64,000 nucleotides of DNA. Origin: Cubamyces lactineus (lineage: Eukaryota > Basidiomycota > Agaricomycetes > Polyporales > Polyporaceae). The stretch is taken from positions 930,001-994,000 of the forward strand of contig JACDTU010000007.1 of assembly GCA_022376465.1 (NCBI GenBank), written 5' to 3'. A program made the translations under genes and the position numbers. Below are positions 35,667 through 46,339 of the stretch, piece by piece. Within the stretch, counting starts at the first letter, position 1. Every line of letters starts with the position of its first letter. The notes under the pieces are model-generated. The model was not told where the DNA came from. It searched no databases and saw only the letters and a program-made list of their open reading frames with translations.

Positions 35667-36952
35667 ATGCGCTCTGCAGCACTCGCCGCCCTGGCTCTCC
35701 TCGCCGCCGCGGTCCCTTCATGGTCACAGCAAATAGCTGCCCCGGCGACACTCGCGTCTATATACTCCCTCACGACCAGTACCTCCATACCCTTCCCCAC
35801 GGCGACCCTCTCCAACTCGGACGCGCAGTCCTTCATTGTCTCTGGCTGGTCTCTCAGCAAGGGAAAAATCCAACAAGGGGCATCCAACATCGAATTCGTT
35901 GCGGATCCTTTCCCGAACAAACCCGCACCACTCTCCACGACGAACAGTACTGGCCCTGTGCTGCAAGTGACATACCCGGCTGGGAAGTTTGGAAGCGAGG
36001 ATAGCGGGCTGCAGCTGTTCTCACTATGGAACACTTCGGACGGGTCCGCGTTCCAGAGTATGCTCGTCACGTACGAGGTCGCCTTTGATTCCAACTTCGA
36101 CTTCGTCAAGGGCGGCAAGCTGCCTGGCTTGAGGGGCGGACCTGACCCCGACGGTTGCTCTGGAGGCAGTGCCGCGAACGGTAGTAACTGCTTCAGTACA
36201 CGACTCATGTGGAGGAAACAGGCCGCGGGGGAAGGTACGTAATTCAATTCTTGCATTTGTCCTGCCATTCTTGTGCATATACGGTGTCCACCCGGGATGA
36301 TACTCATTGCTTTGTTTGATGCAGTCTATGCATATATTCCTACGCCCAACGGCCTCTGCTCGAACTCTAATTTCCTGTGCAACGATGACGGGTTTGGCAC
36401 CAGCATTGATCGTGGTTCCTACTCGTTCGCGGCTGGACAGTACGTTGCCTTATTAGTCTTGCTGAATCCTTGACTGACATGGTTTATCCACTACTCCTGC
36501 TCAATCAGATGGAACCGTGTGTCCCTAATTGTACGCTTGAATCAGCCTCTAGACACCGTCAATGGTGAAGTTATCCTATAGTACGTCTCCCCACAAGCAC
36601 CATTGGACCGTCGTGGTCGCAGTCTGACCGACTTTCCCGCGTTCTCAGCTACAACAACGTCAAGGCCCTGGACGAGCAGGCGCTACAGTACCGCTCGAGC
36701 TCCGACATCACGATCGGTGGCCTTTGGCTCTCGACGTTCTTTGGCGGCGGAGACTCGTCGTGGGCGCCTCCCTCGGACGTGCACGCGTATTTCCGCAACT
36801 TCCAGCTGTACGGCAGCTCGTCCCCGTCGAACCTCACCGGCTCGAAGGTGAGCGGCGCCCCGCGCTCGGCGCGCGTCGCGTTCACTGCGTCGACCGTGGG
36901 CGCCGCGGTCGTTGGGCTCGTCATGGCTACCCTTGGGTCGCTGCTGCTGTAG
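35667..36952 (+). CDS. Secreted polysaccharide lyase family 14-like protein, GPI-anchored
   Basis: This is predicted to act on uronic-acid polymers (alginate- or glucuronan-lyase-like fold) at the cell surface. The start at 35667 (ccaccATG) gives a signal peptide, MRSAALAALALLAAAVPSWS. The lyase domain includes FGSEDSGLQLFSLWN, SMLVTYEVAFDSNFDFVKGG, KLPGLRGGPDPDGCSGGSA, FSTRLMWRKQAAGE, then after an intron VYAYIPTPNGLCSNSNFLCN and GTSIDRGSYSFAAGQ, then WNRVSLIVRLNQPLDTVNGE, and the last exon with ITIGGLWLSTFFGGGDSSW and DVHAYFRNFQLYG. The C-terminus has a Ser-rich spacer and a hydrophobic end (TVGAAVVGLVMATLGSLLL), the pattern of a GPI signal. Substrate is not determined by sequence. Confidence 0.85.
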
Positions 36953-37702
36953 GTTGCGATAAGTGTGTCCGTTGCCACCACGCGATGTCTTGGTTAGAGT
37001 GTTGATCGTCAGCGCGGCCGACCGAACCGTATACCTCTGGAGCTCGGGCGGGCGGGACTATTTGTTTTTCTCATGCAGCTTCATGGACTGTCACGGTCTT
37101 ACGCATTCACAACGTCCGCTGTCTGTCGCTACTGTACTGTTTTCTCTTGGCATTGGATATTGTGAAATACCCTACATCCACCTAGTAGTGGAAATAACTG
37201 AGTGATGAGTGATCTATCAAGGTTGTGGTCCACGCATAGGGGCGCAGTTTGATAGGTGAGTACGTTGTCAGCTACGGTGACCTTCTTCACTTATGCTCCA
37301 GCGATAGGTTTGTTTCTGATAGAAGGAATGCTCAATGAAGCGTCTTAGGGTCTTGACGTTTTCCCAACCACGCGACACAACGAATAGGCGCAGGAATATG
37401 AAGACATCCAGTAGGCGAAGTCTCCCTGATATTCACATGATAACTTATTTCTCACTCTGTCGTTCATCATCAACGTCGGTACTCGATTGCATGACATGTC
37501 CAGGATCCGTGCATTGGCAGGTGTTCGCTGCGGTGGCCATTACGTGCTTGCGAAGCACGTCTGGGCTGATATACTAAACCGTCATCGATTGAACTCAGAA
37601 CTTAGCTCCTGGGAATCCTGCCAGCGGCTTGGGAATCGCATATATAACAGGTCGTCGTCGAGGAAACGACGACCACGGCTTTCCTCCGTATCGTAACCAA
37701 GG
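36953..37702 (+). other. Intergenic region upstream of first glycosyltransferase
   Basis: This is 750 nt containing the 3' end of the lyase gene and the promoter of the first glycosyltransferase. From about 37480 (catgtccaggatccg) it shares segments with the DNA upstream of the second glycosyltransferase (from about 41465), showing where the duplicated unit begins. Confidence 0.55.
37641..37647 (+). promoter_or_regulatory. TATA box of first glycosyltransferase
   Basis: The string tatataa is 62 bp before the start codon. The second copy has tatata at 41576, 76 bp before its ATG, in a matching position. Confidence 0.55.
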
Positions 37703-39867
37703 ATGGATCTCCCCGCGCCAGACAGCCATTTAGTTTCATTTGCCTTTGAGGCATGGGGTGAGAGTGATTTCGAGCCCTTTGACGTATAGTCGTTAGCTGA
37801 TAGTTTGTCGGCAGGCCATACCCGTCCTCTCATAGCCTTCGCTGCTCGCGTCGTGAAGATGCGCCCTGTTCTGGTCACGTTGTTTACTACGGATGCGTTC
37901 TATGGCCGCATTAAGACAGAACTTTCCCGGAGCTTCGAACCTGACGAGGAGGCATACAGGTCTCGACTGAGGTGTGTTGCCACACACTCCTTATCTTTTC
38001 ATTCGCTCGGCTCAACTTGGTCTATAGGCTCGTCTCAATAGCGCATGGAAACACATTCGCGGCAGAGCCGCTGGATAGTGCGTTCGCAGTGGCCTGGCGC
38101 AAGCTTCTAAACGGAGAAGACGTTGTCTGCACAAAAACGGGCGATTGCTTTCCGACTGCCTTGCAGCCTGATGCCCTCTTGGTCGAAGTACGTACATTAT
38201 ACAGATCCGCAACTGCTGTCCTCTTCCCTAACGGAGGGAAGGTACAGTTCTTCTCAAATGGACCTATTCGCGAGGTCCGCGCGTCCTGCGGCGACAAAGT
38301 GAAGATCTACGTCTGGCTGCCCAACATGCTGGCTGCGTTCTGGCGCACATGTGGCCCAGAGGATATGGGTGGACTAGGGAATGCCCACCGAAAGGCGCTG
38401 GAGGAGGCACGAACGACAGGCAAGTCTTATGAGGAGATCGCCTTCAGGGTGAGCATATACTTTGATACTGCATCATACTCAAGTTCGCACGATGGAGTGA
38501 CTGCCGTATAGATGATTTTTGGCGGGAGCGGGGTGGTTGTTCGCCCAGCAGGGATGCCCCCGATGTATGACTACGAATACCACCCTCAACGTGTAGGTCA
38601 AAGTACATTCTTACGCCGGATATGTGAGACTGACTCTGCGCTTCCCTCGTCAGTTCACCCTTTTACATGAGATGGGCAGCGCACGCTTCACGGAGTCTTT
38701 TGAGTGAGTAGTAGTATCCGGGGGGGGGGGGGGGCGTCGAACAAGGAGATTCTGACAAAGGACGGCAGTACACTGGAACTGACCGATGGCATCGTCTCTT
38801 CCACGGCCGAGACCTACGAACGCGAGATGGTCCGCGCCACGAGGAAGTGGTGTGAAGACAATTCGAAACAGGCATTCGTGGTTGGGCCCTTGCGAGTGTC
38901 TGGTACGAACGCGAACGCGTACGAGAAGGAGCTTTCTGCCGCGTCCACCGAAGTCGAAGCATTTCTGCAGAATGCTTTGGTAGCGTATGGAGAGAAATCG
39001 GTTCTTTATGTGAGGCTTGCGCCACAATTTGCGCCACGGCGATATGCCGCCACCAACGACGGCTCGGACTGATGTCTATCCTTTCCTCCAACAGATCTCC
39101 TTCGGGTCCTTCTTTTGGCCTGTTGAGAAGCCAGAGATGCTGTGGGTATTCCTTGACGTAGTGATGGAGCTGAAAATACCATTCGTACGTCCCATGGTAG
39201 GCGGGGTCAAGGAAAACAGTCTCAACACGCATGCAGATCCTGAGCTGCGCCTCACCCCTCGCTATGGTCCCGGACGCAGTCAAAGAGAAGGTGAAGACGT
39301 ATGGAAAAGGCTTGATAGCAACCTGGAATCCCCAGCAGTTCATACTCGGTCACCCGGTACGGCAGTTACTTTGCGACATGGAGAGTGCGCATGGTTTGAC
39401 GAGCTGTTGTACTTTGCAGGCTACTGGCTGGTTCGTCACCCACGGCGGGCAGAACAGTGTGCTCGAGTCGATAGCTACCGGCGTTCCTCAGTACGTCCTT
39501 TGTTGACCACGTTCATGACAGATCCGTTGAAATTAGCACGCACCCCAGGATATTTTGGCCATTCGAGGGCGATCAGCCGCTGAACGCAGTGAACATGACA
39601 GAGAACTTCGACGCGGCTTACGAGCTCATTGAGGTCAGAACAGGCGACGGCACGAAACCCATCTTCAGAAATGGCAGGAAACCTGTGGGCACGATCGAGG
39701 CTGTCAAGGCTGAGGCTCGCGATGTGCTCACGAAGGCGTTCGGGGAAGACGGCGTAAAGAAGCGGGAGCGCCTCCTACGGCTGCAACAGGAAGTGCTTTC
39801 GGAATGGGACGAGGGAGGGGCATCGAGGAGGGACTTCATGGCTTTCCTAGACTCGCTGAGAGCCTGA
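37703..39867 (+). CDS. UDP-glycosyltransferase (GT1 family), copy 1
   Basis: This transfers a sugar from a UDP-sugar to a small acceptor. Exon 1 encodes MDLPAPDSHLVSFAFEAWG; intron 37758 on joins to HTRPLIAFAARVVKMRPVLV, keeping the His common in GT1 N-termini. Later exons give FEPDEEAYRSRL, VSIAHGNTFAAEPLDSAFAV, REVRASCGDKVKIYVWLPNM, IIFGGSG-like VRPAGMPPMYDYEYHPQR and KQAFVVGPLRVSGTN. The UDP-sugar-binding half has YISFGSFFWPVEKPEMLWVF, YGKGLIATWNPQQFILGHP and ATGWFVTHGGQNSVLESIAT, GVPQIFWPFEGDQPLNAVNM, the GT1 signature. The protein ends MAFLDSLRA. About ten introns are placed as in copy 2. One intron contains a run of 15 G. No signal peptide or membrane anchor is evident, so it is probably cytosolic. 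Acceptor unknown. Confidence 0.88.
38720..38734 (+). repeat. Poly-G tract (15 G)
   Basis: A run of 15 G lies within an intron of glycosyltransferase copy 1, between TESFE and the exon with LELTDGIV. The matching intron of copy 2 has no such run. Its length may be uncertain because of sequencing slippage. Confidence 0.7.
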
Positions 39868-40079
39868 GCACTGTGACCCGTTGGTGACCTAATGTCCGTC
39901 CCATTCTACAGCGCCTTGCAGTCAACGCATGGATCTGACACGGTACCTGGTGCGAGTGTCGCATGTCCGATACAAATCCCAGACACACCAGCTCATGCAT
40001 ACTACAGACGAGTTGTCCGCAGACAATGCACACCTACCGGACTCTAAGCCGATGTCGCCGTGCTAGTGAACACAGCAAG

Positions 40080-40400
40080 ACGCCTCCGTCCGCGGCGAAG
40101 CCACGAACATTTGAGACAATACAATCACTATTGTATTCAATCAAAGCCGCCCAGGGCGAGCTGCCGGCATGGGCGACGAACACCGACCAAAATGTGAGGT
40201 CAAGGCTTGTATTGGGCGCGAGCCGCCGGGAGCACAGGACCTGTGGGCGCGCATGTATGCGACGATCCGGTCGCATTTTGGCGAGCGATTGGTATTGAAC
40301 GGTGTTCGAATTATGGGAACATCAGGGCGTCCCGCGGTTTGTGCGATGTCAAAGCGACAGTGAAATTCGGTGTGGGCGGCGACCACACCGATATTCATTG
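40080..40400. other. Conserved block upstream of secreted-protein gene 1
   Basis: This region shares long near-identical stretches with 44000-44330 and 46340-46680, for example gcgcgcatgtatgcgacgat and the segment around gctgccggcatgggcgacga. Open frames cross it but are broken differently in each copy. It may be a shared upstream regulatory region or the remnant of a gene. Confidence 0.55.
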
Positions 40401-40510
40401 ATGCGTAATCTGCTGGTACGCACAGTCAGGTGAGGATGGCTGGACCTCTCAAGCGATTCGCCTGGCTGGAGGACGGCTGTGAGCATGGAGGATCAAGCCT
40501 ATGGACGAGG

Positions 40511-40517
40511 TATAAAA
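40511..40517 (+). promoter_or_regulatory. TATA box of secreted-protein gene 1
   Basis: The string tataaaa is 176 bp before the ATG, a distance that includes the 60-nt leader intron. Equivalent boxes occur in copies 2 and 3. Confidence 0.65.
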
Positions 40518-40618
40518 GACGCAGAGAGTGTAGCGATTCGACCAGACAACAGCTCCAAGCCCCAGTCTACCAACAACAACTCGCTCTACTCAGCTCTCCA
40601 AGCCGACGCGCACCATCT

Positions 40619-40678
40619 GTAGGTCGCTTTCCAAACCTGAATTGCCCTAGACAAGTTACTAACTCGACCACCGTTCAG
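40619..40678 (+). other. 5' UTR intron of secreted-protein gene 1
   Basis: Donor gtaggt, a branch-like ctaac and acceptor ttcag sit just before the leader ctctcatc and the ATG. The position is conserved in copies 2 (44553-44610) and 3 (46906-46963). Confidence 0.6.
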
Positions 40679-40686
40679 CTCTCATC

Positions 40687-41037
40687 ATGCAGTTCAAGCT
40701 CGCCGCCATCCTCGCTGTCCTCACGACCATCGCCCCCTCCGCCCTCGCGGCAAGCTGCTACAGCGCGTCCGGCTGCCAGTCGTGCGAGTCCCAGACCAGC
40801 ATGTACAACGCCCGCGACGCGTTCTGCGGGTCCGACGACTGGAAGCAGAGCTCGTCTCTGAACTGGGGCGCGGCTCGTGTCATCCTCGCGAACGGATTCA
40901 ACACGCAGCAGGAGTGCTACGACGGGTTCGCGAACATCATCGTGGACTGCTACGGGAAGCGCGATGGTGGTGTGTACACGTACAGCGACAACGGGCACGA
41001 TGCGCGCCTCGATGTCGACTTCTGCGAGTGCGAGTGA
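40687..41037 (+). CDS. Small secreted cysteine-rich protein, copy 1 (possibly Y3-like glycan-binding)
   Basis: This is a single-exon 116-residue preprotein. Residues 1-21 (MQFKLAAILAVLTTIAPSAL A) form a signal peptide with an ALA-A cleavage site. The mature part has eight cysteines at 24, 30, 33, 47, 77, 88, 113 and 115, allowing four disulfides. Conserved features include DDWKQSSSLNWGAARVILAN, ECYDGFANIIVDCYGKRDGG, VYTYSDNG and the end DVDFCECE. The pattern (CY..F.NII..CYGK.DGG.Y then FC) resembles the basidiomycete glycan-binding Y3-like family; this is from memory of the family and only moderately sure. Effectors, lectins or wall proteins are alternatives. The TATA box, leader intron and signal peptide suggest a strongly expressed, secreted product. 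Confidence 0.88.
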   Translation: MQFKLAAILAVLTTIAPSALAASCYSASGCQSCESQTSMYNARDAFCGSDDWKQSSSLNWGAARVILANGFNTQQECYDGFANIIVDCYGKRDGGVYTYSDNGHDARLDVDFCECE

Positions 41038-41651
41038 GCTCTCTCGCCCCTCGTCTGTGGGAGACATATGGTTTCGGAATGGTGATATGGATTTGATGGG
41101 GCACTCAGATGGTTCGGTTGATGGCGAATACATATATCGGGTCGTAGATGACTGGAGATAATGCTATACATTCCGGATCGTTTCACCCACTAGTATATTG
41201 CAGCGTGGAAGGCCGCTCAACAAGGAGAACGTGCACTGCAACGTCTACCGTCGCTTCATAAGAGGTTCGTTCCGGAAACGCGTACTACGTGTCTGCTGTT
41301 CACCAGTCCGTACACCGTCGCTATCTGCTGAGCTCGTGTATAACCGGGCTTAACTCAGTCAGGAAGTAGAGTAGCATGTCTAAGGTTTTTGTGCCGTGAC
41401 AAAGTAGGTAATGGCATCGCGCATCCGGTTGCTTATCATCGTGAGCAAGATATGGACGCATGGTCTGTCCAGGATCCGAGCAGAGATTCTCCGCGTTCAG
41501 TATTTCTCTCTCCTGAGCTCGGGTGCACTCAGCCGTCATTGACAGAACTCAACTCCAGCTTGCAATTGGGGACAATATATAGGGCCTGGGATGTTGCCAT
41601 GAGCCTGAGGATCAACGACTACTACGGATTCCCTCCACATCGCGACCTGAT
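41038..41651 (+). other. Intergenic region, unit 1 to unit 2
   Basis: This is 614 nt. The first 80 nt after the stop resemble the 3' flank of secreted-protein copy 2. From about 41465 it resembles the promoter of glycosyltransferase copy 1, with a TATA box at 41576. Confidence 0.55.
41576..41581 (+). promoter_or_regulatory. TATA box of glycosyltransferase copy 2
   Basis: The string tatata lies 76 bp upstream of the ATG at 41652, aligned with the box of copy 1. Confidence 0.5.
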
Positions 41652-43773
41652 ATGAATCCTTCCGCTATAGAGAGTCATATTGTCTCAGTTGCCTACGAAC
41701 TATGGGGTTAGAGTCATTTGAAGTTCTCTAGCGCGTCGTCGATGATCATGACTGACCGGAGTAGGCCATACCCGTCCTCTGGTGACCTTTGCCGCTCGCG
41801 TTGTGAAGACGCGCGCTACGGCGATGGTCACGTTGTTCACCACGGAGACATTCTACGATCGCGTCAAGGCAGAACTCTCGCGGTGCTTTGAACCAGATGA
41901 GGAGGCCGCCAAGTCCCGTCTCAGGTGCGTAACGACGCACTTGCTCCAACTCACCATGGCCTCATCAAGTCCATAGGCTGCTTTCATTGGCACAGGGGAA
42001 CACTTTTGCGACAGATCCGCTGGATGCCGCCTTCTCATCAGCTTGGCATAAACTCCTCAACAAGGAGGACGTCATCTGCACTAAGACGGGCGAACGCTTC
42101 CCGGCCGTTATGCAGCCAAATGTCCTCCTCATTGAAGTGAGAGCCATCCACAGTGTTATTGAGTTGGCCCAATAGTGTTCATGCGGCCGACGCTGTAGAG
42201 CTTCTCATACCAGGCTATACGCGAAGCTCGCGTCTCTTGCGGGAGTAATGTAAAGATTTACCTTTGGCTGCCCAGCATGTTGACCGCGGTCTGCCGCATG
42301 TCGGGCCCAGAAATACTAGGGGGACCAGGAGATGCACATCGGAAGGCAACAGAGGAGGCGCAGAGCACAGGAAACTCTTACGATGAGATCGCAACAAGGG
42401 TATGCATTTCGAGTCCGAACATCCAACCCCATTTCCTGAAGCGTCTGCTACTGCAGATCATTTTCGGCGGTAAGGGCGACCTTGTCCACGTTCCAGGGAT
42501 GCCTCCGATGTACGACTATGAAACCCACCTGCAATGCGTAGGTGTATGCATTGCATTGTCAAGTCGCCTACAACTAATGCGATACCAACTCTAGTTCCCT
42601 AGGTTAAAAGAGTTCGGTGGCGCACGCTTCCTTGAGGTATACCAGTGAGTGTCATGGTGGATTGCGTACCGAAAGTACTGGCGGACTCTAACAAATGATG
42701 CCAGAATGTTGTACCTGGCTGATGGCCTAGTGTCTGCCACGGCGGCGTCCCTGGAGTGCGAGATGGTCCACGCATGCAGGAAGTGGTTAGAGGGAATCTC
42801 GAAACGGCTCTTTGTAGTCGGACCCTTGCGAGTGTCTGGCACGAACGCCGTCATCCATGAGAAGGAGCAATCTACTGCACCCACTGAAGTCGACGCATTC
42901 CTTGGAACTGCTCTGCGAGACTTCGGAGGGAAATCAGTGCTCTACGTGAGGCACATTGTGCTTTAGTTTGTGTAACCATGCTGACATGATCTATCGTGTA
43001 TCAGATATCTTTTGGATCCTTCTTTTGGCCAGTCGAGAAGCCCGAGAACTTGTGGGCTTTCCTTGACGTCGTCATGGAGCTGAACATACCCTTCGTGAGT
43101 GTGACATATAGGGAGATCGATTGCTCAGACCTAATGTTACCAATTGAAGATCATGAGCCACGCTTCTCGCCTCGCAAGCATCCCGGACTCAGTCAGAGAG
43201 ACAGTGAAGGCGTACGGCAAAGGCATGATGGCTTCATGGAATCCTCAGCAGCTAATACTTAACCATCCGGTATGTTATCTCTTCAGCGATGTGCGTGAGG
43301 TGTCTCATTAACGTGGCTATTCACAGGCCATCGGATGGTTCGTCACTCACGGTGGCCAGAATAGTGTTCTTGAGTCGTTGTCCGCTGGTGTCCCTCAGTG
43401 CGTTCGTTCGCCCATTCTTCGTAAATGACATCCAATACCGACAAGCTGTACCAGGATCTTCTGGCCGTTCGAGGCGGATCAGCCGCTCAACGCAGTGAAC
43501 ATGACAGAAAACTTTGATGCGGCTTTCGAGCTGATTGAGGTCAGGACGGGCGACGGCGAGAAACCCGCGTTTAGGAACGGCAAAAAGCCAGCAGGCACGA
43601 TCGAGGCTGTCAAGGCTGAAGCTCGCGATGTGCTCACGAAGGCGTTCAGGGAAGACGGCGCAAGGAAGCGGGAGCGGTTCCTGCGGCTGCAACAGGAGGT
43701 GCTCTCAGAATGGGACGAGGATGGAGCGTCGAAAAAGGACTTCATGGCTTTCCTGGACTCGTTGAGAGCCTAG
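41652..43773 (+). CDS. UDP-glycosyltransferase (GT1 family), copy 2
   Basis: This is a paralog of copy 1 with the same intron positions. It begins MNPSAIESHIVSVAYELWG, then HTRPLVTFAARVVKTRA and VTLFTTETFYDRVKAELSRC. It continues LLSLAQGNTFATDPLDAAFS, SFSYQAIREARVSCGSNVKI, YLWLPSMLTA, IIFGGKGDLVHVPGMPPMYD, MLYLADGLVSATAASLECEM and RLFVVGPLRVSGTN. The C-terminal domain has ISFGSFFWPVEKPENLWAFL, IMSHASRLASIPDSVRETVK, YGKGMMASWNPQQLILNHP and AIGWFVTHGGQNSVLESLSA, GVPQIFWPFEADQPLNAVNM, ending MAFLDSLRA. I found no frameshift or premature stop once the introns are removed, so it is probably functional. The N-terminal half differs most from copy 1, and acceptor binding lies there in this family; the last 100 residues are nearly the same. 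Confidence 0.87.
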
Positions 43774-43999
43774 CACAGGGAGCCGTCGGCGATCCGATAG
43801 TCGTTTCCTGCGGCGCCTCACACTCCGCGCATGGTCTTACATGGTACCTGGTGCGAACCTCGCAGGTTCAACGTGAATACCAATAATGCTAGCTCATGTG
43901 TACTACAGACGAGTGCCCACCTGGGTTGTCCGGATGTGCAGACATTACACAACTACCGGTCTCGGAGCCGTCCGATGTCGGGCCAGTGGACACAGCTCA

Positions 44000-44330
44000 G
44001 CAGTCAAAACGTCTCCGGCCACGGTAAAGCCACGAATGTTTGAGACAATGCGCTCGCTACTGAATTTAATCACAGCCGCCCGTGTCGAGCTGCCGGCATG
44101 GGCGACGAACACAGACACGAACGTGAGGCGGAGGCTTGTACTAGACGCGTGCCGCCGGGGGCACAGGACCTGTGGGCGCGCATGTATGCGACGATCCGGT
44201 CGCATTGTGGCGAGCGATCCGTATTCAACGGAGCTCGAATTGTGGGTATGCCAGGGCGTCCCGCGGTCGAGGACGTCGAAGCGACAATGAAATTCAGTGT
44301 GAGCGGCGGCCACATGAATTTTCGTTGATG
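44000..44330. other. Conserved block upstream of secreted-protein gene 2
   Basis: This is the second copy of the block described at 40080. It ends about 115 bp before the TATA box at 44445. Confidence 0.55.
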
Positions 44331-44444
44331 TGCAAGCTGCTGCCAGTGGTATGCCCAGTCAGGTGAGGATGGTTGGGGACCCTCAGGCAATTCGACTGTC
44401 TGGAGGACGGCTGTCAGCACGGTAGAGTACGCCCGTGAACGGGG

Positions 44445-44451
44445 TATAAAA
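44445..44451 (+). promoter_or_regulatory. TATA box of secreted-protein gene 2
   Basis: The string tataaaa lies 174 bp before the ATG, as in copy 1. Confidence 0.65.
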
Positions 44452-44552
44452 GACACAACGAGTGTAGCCATTTCACCAGACAACAGCCCCAAGCCCCAGT
44501 CTACCAACAACAACTCGCTCCACTCAGCTCTCGAAGCCAACGCACTCCATCT

Positions 44553-44610
44553 GTACGTCGCTTTCCGTAGCCGCGTCCAGGACACGCTGCTAACGACTGA
44601 CATTGTCCAG
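44553..44610 (+). other. 5' UTR intron of secreted-protein gene 2
   Basis: Donor gtacgt and acceptor gtccag, with a branch-like gctaacgactgac, just upstream of ctctcaccATG. Confidence 0.6.
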
Positions 44611-44618
44611 CTCTCACC

Positions 44619-44969
44619 ATGCAGTTCAAACTCGCCGCCATCGTCGCCGTCCTCGCGACCGTCGCCCCCTCCGCCTTCGCGGCAAGCTGCTACAGCGCGT
44701 CCGGCTGCCAGACGTGCGAGTCCCAGACGAGCATGTACAACGCCCGCGACGCATTCTGCGGGTCCGACGACTGGAAGCAGAGCTCGTCTCTGAACTGGGG
44801 CGCGGCGCGGGTCATCCTCGCGAACGGGTTCAACACGCAGCAGGAGTGCTACGACGGGTTCGCGAACATCATCGTGGACTGCTACGGGAAGCGGGACGGC
44901 GGCGTGTACACGTACAGCGACAACGGGCACGATGCGCGCCTCGACGTCGACTTCTGCGAGTGCGAGTGA
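44619..44969 (+). CDS. Small secreted cysteine-rich protein, copy 2
   Basis: This has 116 residues and the same architecture as copy 1. It differs from copy 1 at residues 9, 13, 15 and 20 (all in the signal peptide) and at residue 32 (Thr instead of Ser). The mature protein is identical to copy 3. All eight cysteines are kept. The 3' flank (gctctctcgcccctcgtctg) is shared with copy 1. Confidence 0.88.
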   Translation: MQFKLAAIVAVLATVAPSAFAASCYSASGCQTCESQTSMYNARDAFCGSDDWKQSSSLNWGAARVILANGFNTQQECYDGFANIIVDCYGKRDGGVYTYSDNGHDARLDVDFCECE

Positions 44970-45149
44970 GCTCTCTCGCCCCTCGTCTGTGGGAGACATA
45001 TGGTTTCGGGATGGTGATATGGCTTCGATGGGTTACTCGGATGGTTGGGTTGATGACGGATAGTTGTACTGGGTTATGGATATTCGGTGATAATGCTAAA
45101 TGGACCGTTGGTGGGATTCCGTCTATATCTCTAGTCAAGACCATGCAGA

Positions 45150-45255
45150 AGCGACTCACGATGGCAGTGATTTCGTTCTCGGACATATTGTTCAAATCCG
45201 GCTGTCCTGGAGCGATTCGTAAGGCGTTAAAACTAGGTAACATCCCTGCATCTTC
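45150..45255 (-). pseudogene. Fragment of ferric-reductase C-terminus
   Basis: The minus strand reads MLPSFNALRIAPGQPDLNNM and SENEITAIVSR, matching MLSSFDAVQITPGRPELSKM and LKSEISAAAGRLSVTG in the intact reductase (near 47880-48000). DNA alignment is also clear, about 65% over 75 nt. It lies after secreted-protein copy 2, in the same relative place and orientation as the intact reductase after copy 3. It is a duplication relic, not a gene. Confidence 0.75.
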
Positions 45256-45479
45256 AGTGCTCTGTTCTGGCTCGCGCACATGGGTGCCGCCGCTCTTGGC
45301 GGCTCTGGATCCATCTGAGAGTCAAACGCCTGCGTGTGAGGGTTTGAACAAGGGCCTATCGTTATGAGGCTGTCAAGCCTGGAGTCGCTTATCACTACTC
45401 TACCAGTAGGAACTCTCGAACGGTTGCATACTATGTACTTAGTACCAGCGCCACATTACGATTGGACCAAACACAACCA

Positions 45480-46109
45480 AAGCAGAATACACCAAGCTTT
45501 TCTCCCCTTCGCGAGTATCCCGGACCCTATCAGATGGACAGTGGAGACGTACAAAAACGTATGCCAGATGACTCCATGCAATCCTCAGCAACTAATGTTT
45601 GATGAACCGGTATGGGATCCCTACTCGCGATGTGAATAGGGTGCATTATCAATTAACCTTTCCACAGGCTCTCGAATAGTTCATCGCACACAGCGGCCAG
45701 AACAATGAATCAGGGTCCCTGTCCGAAGCTAGCGCTCCTCAATATTTGCCGTCGTTCGTCACGATTGAAGTTCGAATTCAATGCAGACATGTTGTAACAG
45801 ACATCCCTGGCCGTTCGATGCGGACCAGCTACCGAATGCAGCGAACATAGCAGAGCACTTCGACCCGGCTTACGAGCCCATCAAGGTTAGGACGTGCGAT
45901 GGCAAGAAGCCATTGTTCGAAACGGAAGGAATCGCGCAGCACGGTTGAGGCTGTCGAAGTCTGAGCGTGCGAAGGTGTCCGTTGAAGAGTGTACAAGAAA
46001 GTGGGAGCGTTTGCTGCAGCTACGACACGAGCCTGTGCGCTGGGAATTCGTCAAGAAAGGGGCGTCGAGGAGGGACTTCACCGCAATCCTGGACTCGGTG
46101 AGAACCTAG
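45480..46109 (+). pseudogene. Glycosyltransferase copy 3, decayed 3' fragment
   Basis: Only the last third of the gene remains. SFASIPDPIRWTVETYKN, CNPQQLMFDEP and, after the intron, ALE*FIAHSGQNN match the intact copies, but the Trp of the GWFVTHGGQN motif is a stop (tag near 45678). Further on, PWPFDADQLPNAANIAEHFD and IKVRTCDGKKPLF are followed by a frameshift. The last segment reads FTAILDSVRT. The region upstream (45260-45480) is unrelated or unrecognisable. Confidence 0.85.
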
Positions 46110-46339
46110 GTGGACGATCAGTCTGTGATCCGATTTCCGTCGCCTTCTGCCGCGCCACGCACTCCGCGCATGCATCCCACACAGTACCTGGTGCGAATGT
46201 CGCAAGTTCAGCCCAACCATGCCAGCTCATATGCACCACTACAGACGACGAGTAGCTCCCTAGTTGTCCGGATGCAGAGACAACGCCCAACTTCCGGACT
46301 CGGAGCCGTCCGATGTTGCCTGGCTACTGGTGAGCACAG

